A stretch of 64,000 nt of DNA from Candidatus Saccharimonadota bacterium (GTDB taxonomy: Bacteria; Patescibacteriota; Saccharimonadia; Saccharimonadales; Saccharimonadaceae): NCBI GenBank assembly GCA_900555265.1, contig UNSL01000002.1:62001-126000 (forward strand), written 5' to 3'. The notes under the pieces are model-generated. The model was not told the DNA's origin, did no database searches, and saw nothing but the letters and a program-made list of their open reading frames with translations. The translations under genes were made by a program, and so were the position numbers. Below are positions 61,985 through 64,000 of this stretch, piece after piece. How positions within the stretch are numbered: position 1 is the first letter of the stretch; every line of letters starts with the position of its first letter.

Positions 61985-63055
61985 TTATATTGCTGTCATT
62001 GATAAACTTGGCTGAACTTCTAAATCGTATGGATCTGTAGGCTCGTCAATTTGAGATCTGAAATAACCGAGAGTGGCAATCATCGCGGCGTTATCTGTAC
62101 AGAGTTGAATAGGGGCGTATTCGATGTCAATTGACAAAGCTTCGCGTAATTGACGGCGCAACTCTTGGTTAGCCGCAACTCCGCCAGCGATTACAACGGA
62201 GGCTGGCTGGAAATTGTCAAACGCCTTCTTGGTTTTATTTACGAGAGTTTTTATGGCTGTGTATTGGAAACTCGCTGCCATATTACGTCGTAATTCGTCA
62301 TCTACGAGCGCTGGAAGCTCATGAGAGGGAAAAGTGAAGTCTTTCCCGACTTTGTATTGAACGGTTCTCAAAACGGCTGTCTTAAGCCCAGAGAAGGAAA
62401 AATCGTATTCGCCGGATAGTTTGGCAATAGGCAAGTGAAACGCGTGTGGGTCGCCAAGCTCAGCAGCTTTAGCAATGGCTGGGCCACCAGGATATGGCAA
62501 GCCGATGGTTTTAGCGACTTTATCGAACGCTTCACCGACGGCGTCGTCTTGAGTTTGTCCGATAAGTTGATAATCGCCGTGATTTTTAAATAGGACAAGT
62601 TGTGAGTGTCCGCCTGAAACGATTAACGAAAGCATAGGGAATGACGGCTGCTGTTTCGGCAATGTTAGAGATAAATTGTCGGCTTGCTTATTGATAAAAT
62701 TGGCGTACACGTGAGCTTCTACGTGATGAATCTTAAAGAGCGGTTTATTGTGAATAATAGCGAGAGTTCTAGCGGCGAGAGTGCCGATTAATAGCGAGCC
62801 AATAAGCCCTGGCGCGTAAGTAACGGCGATGGCGTCGATATCATCCCAGGTGCAATTTGCGTCAGACAAAGCTTTTTTAATAACAGGATTTACGACTTCC
62901 AAGTGGCTGCGAGCGGCAATTTCTGGAATAACTCCGCCGTATTCTGCGTGAATATCGATTTGTGAATTGACGACATTTGAAAGCAAGCGTTCGCCATCTT
63001 CAACTATTGACGCCGCTGTTTCGTCGCAACTGGATTCAATTCCCAAAATCCTCAT
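61985..63055 (-). CDS. tsaD: tRNA N6-adenosine threonylcarbamoyltransferase TsaD
   Basis: Essential tRNA A37 threonylcarbamoylation enzyme. The 356-residue protein has GIESSCDETAASIV at the start, HHVEAH with metal ligands His111 and His115, and GGHSQLVLF. All family residues are present. The ATG at 63055 follows TATAAT (63069-63064) by eight bases with no ribosome binding site. It is divergent from the MurE-like gene. Confidence 0.96.
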   Translation of the reverse strand: MRILGIESSCDETAASIVEDGERLLSNVVNSQIDIHAEYGGVIPEIAARSHLEVVNPVIKKALSDANCTWDDIDAIAVTYAPGLIGSLLIGTLAARTLAIIHNKPLFKIHHVEAHVYANFINKQADNLSLTLPKQQPSFPMLSLIVSGGHSQLVLFKNHGDYQLIGQTQDDAVGEAFDKVAKTIGLPYPGGPAIAKAAELGDPHAFHLPIAKLSGEYDFSFSGLKTAVLRTVQYKVGKDFTFPSHELPALVDDELRRNMAASFQYTAIKTLVNKTKKAFDNFQPASVVIAGGVAANQELRRQLREALSIDIEYAPIQLCTDNAAMIATLGYFRSQIDEPTDPYDLEVQPSLSMTAI

Positions 63056-63063
63056 TTGTTTTT

Positions 63064-63089
63064 ATTATAGCAAATATAAGTGGTAAAAT
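63064..63089. promoter_or_regulatory. Divergent leaderless promoters, tsaD / murE-like
   Basis: TATAAT on the minus strand (63069-63064) ends eight bases before the tsaD ATG, and TAAAAT on the plus strand (63084-63089) ends seven bases before the ATG at 63097. Neither side shows a ribosome binding site. Confidence 0.55.
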
Positions 63090-63096
63090 GGGTATT

Positions 63097-64000
63097 ATGA
63101 AAAACGAGTTGGTAAAAATTGCTAGAAAAACGCTACCCCAAGGAGCTTTGGAAAAAACCGAAAACGCCTATAGAGTTGCGCGCACGAAGATGATTAGCCT
63201 AAGATATGGCAATCCAGCTCGTGGCTTGAGAATTATTGCGGTAACAGGGACGAACGGGAAAACTACGACCGCTTGTTATATCAATGAAATCTTGAAAGAA
63301 GCTGGATTTAAGACAGCGTTATTTACGACGGCGGTGATTGAAATTGCTGGCAAGGAAAAGATAAATGATTTGAATGCGACAGTTCCGACTGTAGCAAGAC
63401 TGTTTAGCTTTTTTCAGACAGCTCAGCGTGAAGGTGTGGAATATGTGATTTTAGAGGCGACAAGTCACGCTTTATCGCAGCATAAATTTGACGGCGTGCC
63501 AATTGAGGCGGCGGTGATGACTAATTTGACTCAAGACCATTTAGATTATCATAAAACGATGGAAGCTTACGCGGCGGCTAAGGCTAAGTTATTTGAGAAA
63601 AAGCCGAAATATATCGTGCTGAATCGTGATGACGAGTGGTTTGAATACTTTGACAAGTTTACGGCTTCTGGCGAGAAAATGACTTACGGAACGAATCCGG
63701 AAGCTGAAGCTCACTTGACGCACGTTAAGTTGTATAAAAAGGGAACAGAGGCAAGTTTACTGATTGATCATCAAACTCATCTGGAGTTGGCGACTAATTT
63801 GCCTGGCGAATTTAACGTGATGAATATGTCGGCTGCGGTGTCGTTGGCGTATTTGTTAGGAATAAAGCTGGAAGATATCCAAGAGGGCGTGGCGAACTTG
63901 GAAGCGATTCCTGGACGATTCGAGCGAGTAGAAAATAAGCTTGGAATTGATATTATTGTGGATTATGCGCACACGCCAGACGCGCTGGAAAAATTGCTAA
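63097..64000 (+). CDS. Mur ligase (MurE/MurF-like), 3' end cut by the window
   Basis: The gene runs off the right edge after about 301 codons. Visible motifs are VTGTNGKTTTACYINEIL (P-loop near residue 50), TSHALSQHKFDGVP, NLTQDHLDYHKTMEAY and DYAHTPDALEKLL, all MurE-like. It would add an amino acid to UDP-MurNAc-dipeptide (L-lysine or diaminopimelate). Only about 48 residues precede the P-loop, so the N-terminal UDP-MurNAc-binding domain of full-length MurE is missing or very short, as in the MurT-like group. Start ATG 63097 lies seven bases after TAAAAT. Confidence 0.85.
   Translation, partial: MKNELVKIARKTLPQGALEKTENAYRVARTKMISLRYGNPARGLRIIAVTGTNGKTTTACYINEILKEAGFKTALFTTAVIEIAGKEKINDLNATVPTVARLFSFFQTAQREGVEYVILEATSHALSQHKFDGVPIEAAVMTNLTQDHLDYHKTMEAYAAAKAKLFEKKPKYIVLNRDDEWFEYFDKFTASGEKMTYGTNPEAEAHLTHVKLYKKGTEASLLIDHQTHLELATNLPGEFNVMNMSAAVSLAYLLGIKLEDIQEGVANLEAIPGRFERVENKLGIDIIVDYAHTPDALEKLL

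Overview
The window looks like a chromosomal segment, around the replication origin, of a Patescibacteria/CPR bacterium, most likely Candidatus Saccharibacteria (TM7). This is an inference from gene content. It carries PrgI/VirB4/VirB6-type secretion genes with many tandem two-helix pilin-like proteins, a ChW-repeat surface protein, Gram-positive-type cell-wall genes (FemX-like, MurE-like, VanY- and VanZ-like) and very few metabolic genes. Its 1-60 kb coding strands are tightly packed, with no gene-free gap over 300 bases. TGA is used as a normal stop (for example the gene ending at 3330), so the code is standard and not the TGA=Gly code of some other CPR groups.

Layout. 1-1.9 kb: a cut-off glycosyltransferase, a frameshifted queuosine-precursor transporter, tRNA-Asn and a small LexA-type DNA-binding protein. 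1.9-29.4 kb: a large surface-polysaccharide locus. It holds an O-antigen-ligase-like protein, an initiating sugar-phosphate transferase, about ten glycosyltransferases, the dTDP-rhamnose genes (rmlB, C, D, A), a flippase, a Wzm/Wzt-type ABC exporter, GtrB/GtrA-like proteins, a DUF2142-like membrane protein and a secreted ChW-repeat protein. 29.4-34.3 kb: the classic origin block jag-yidC-rnpA-rpmH / oriC / dnaA-dnaN. 34.3-53.1 kb: a type IV secretion (T4SS)-like system. The minus-strand machinery contains two VirB6-like proteins, PrgI, a split TraC/VirB4 pair, two peptidoglycan-cutting proteins and PEGA-like lipoprotein/membrane proteins; a plus-strand array of six pilin-like genes follows. 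53-64 kb: housekeeping genes (hsp20, comF, rlmH, valS, femX, tsaD, murE-like), five tRNAs, a seventh pilin-like gene and a VanZ-RDD protein.

How it fits together: dTDP-rhamnose and other activated sugars feed the glycosyltransferases. The lipid-linked glycan is exported by the flippase or the ABC exporter and attached or polymerised at the surface. The origin-proximal T4SS-like machine with its own wall hydrolases could build a surface appendage or host-contact apparatus; no relaxase, coupling protein or VirB8-10 is seen here.

The strongest regulatory pattern is that many genes have a -10 hexamer ending only 6-9 bases before the start codon and no Shine-Dalgarno sequence. This implies leaderless transcripts, while genes inside operons have normal ribosome binding sites. 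Several start codons were moved from the longest ORF on this basis.
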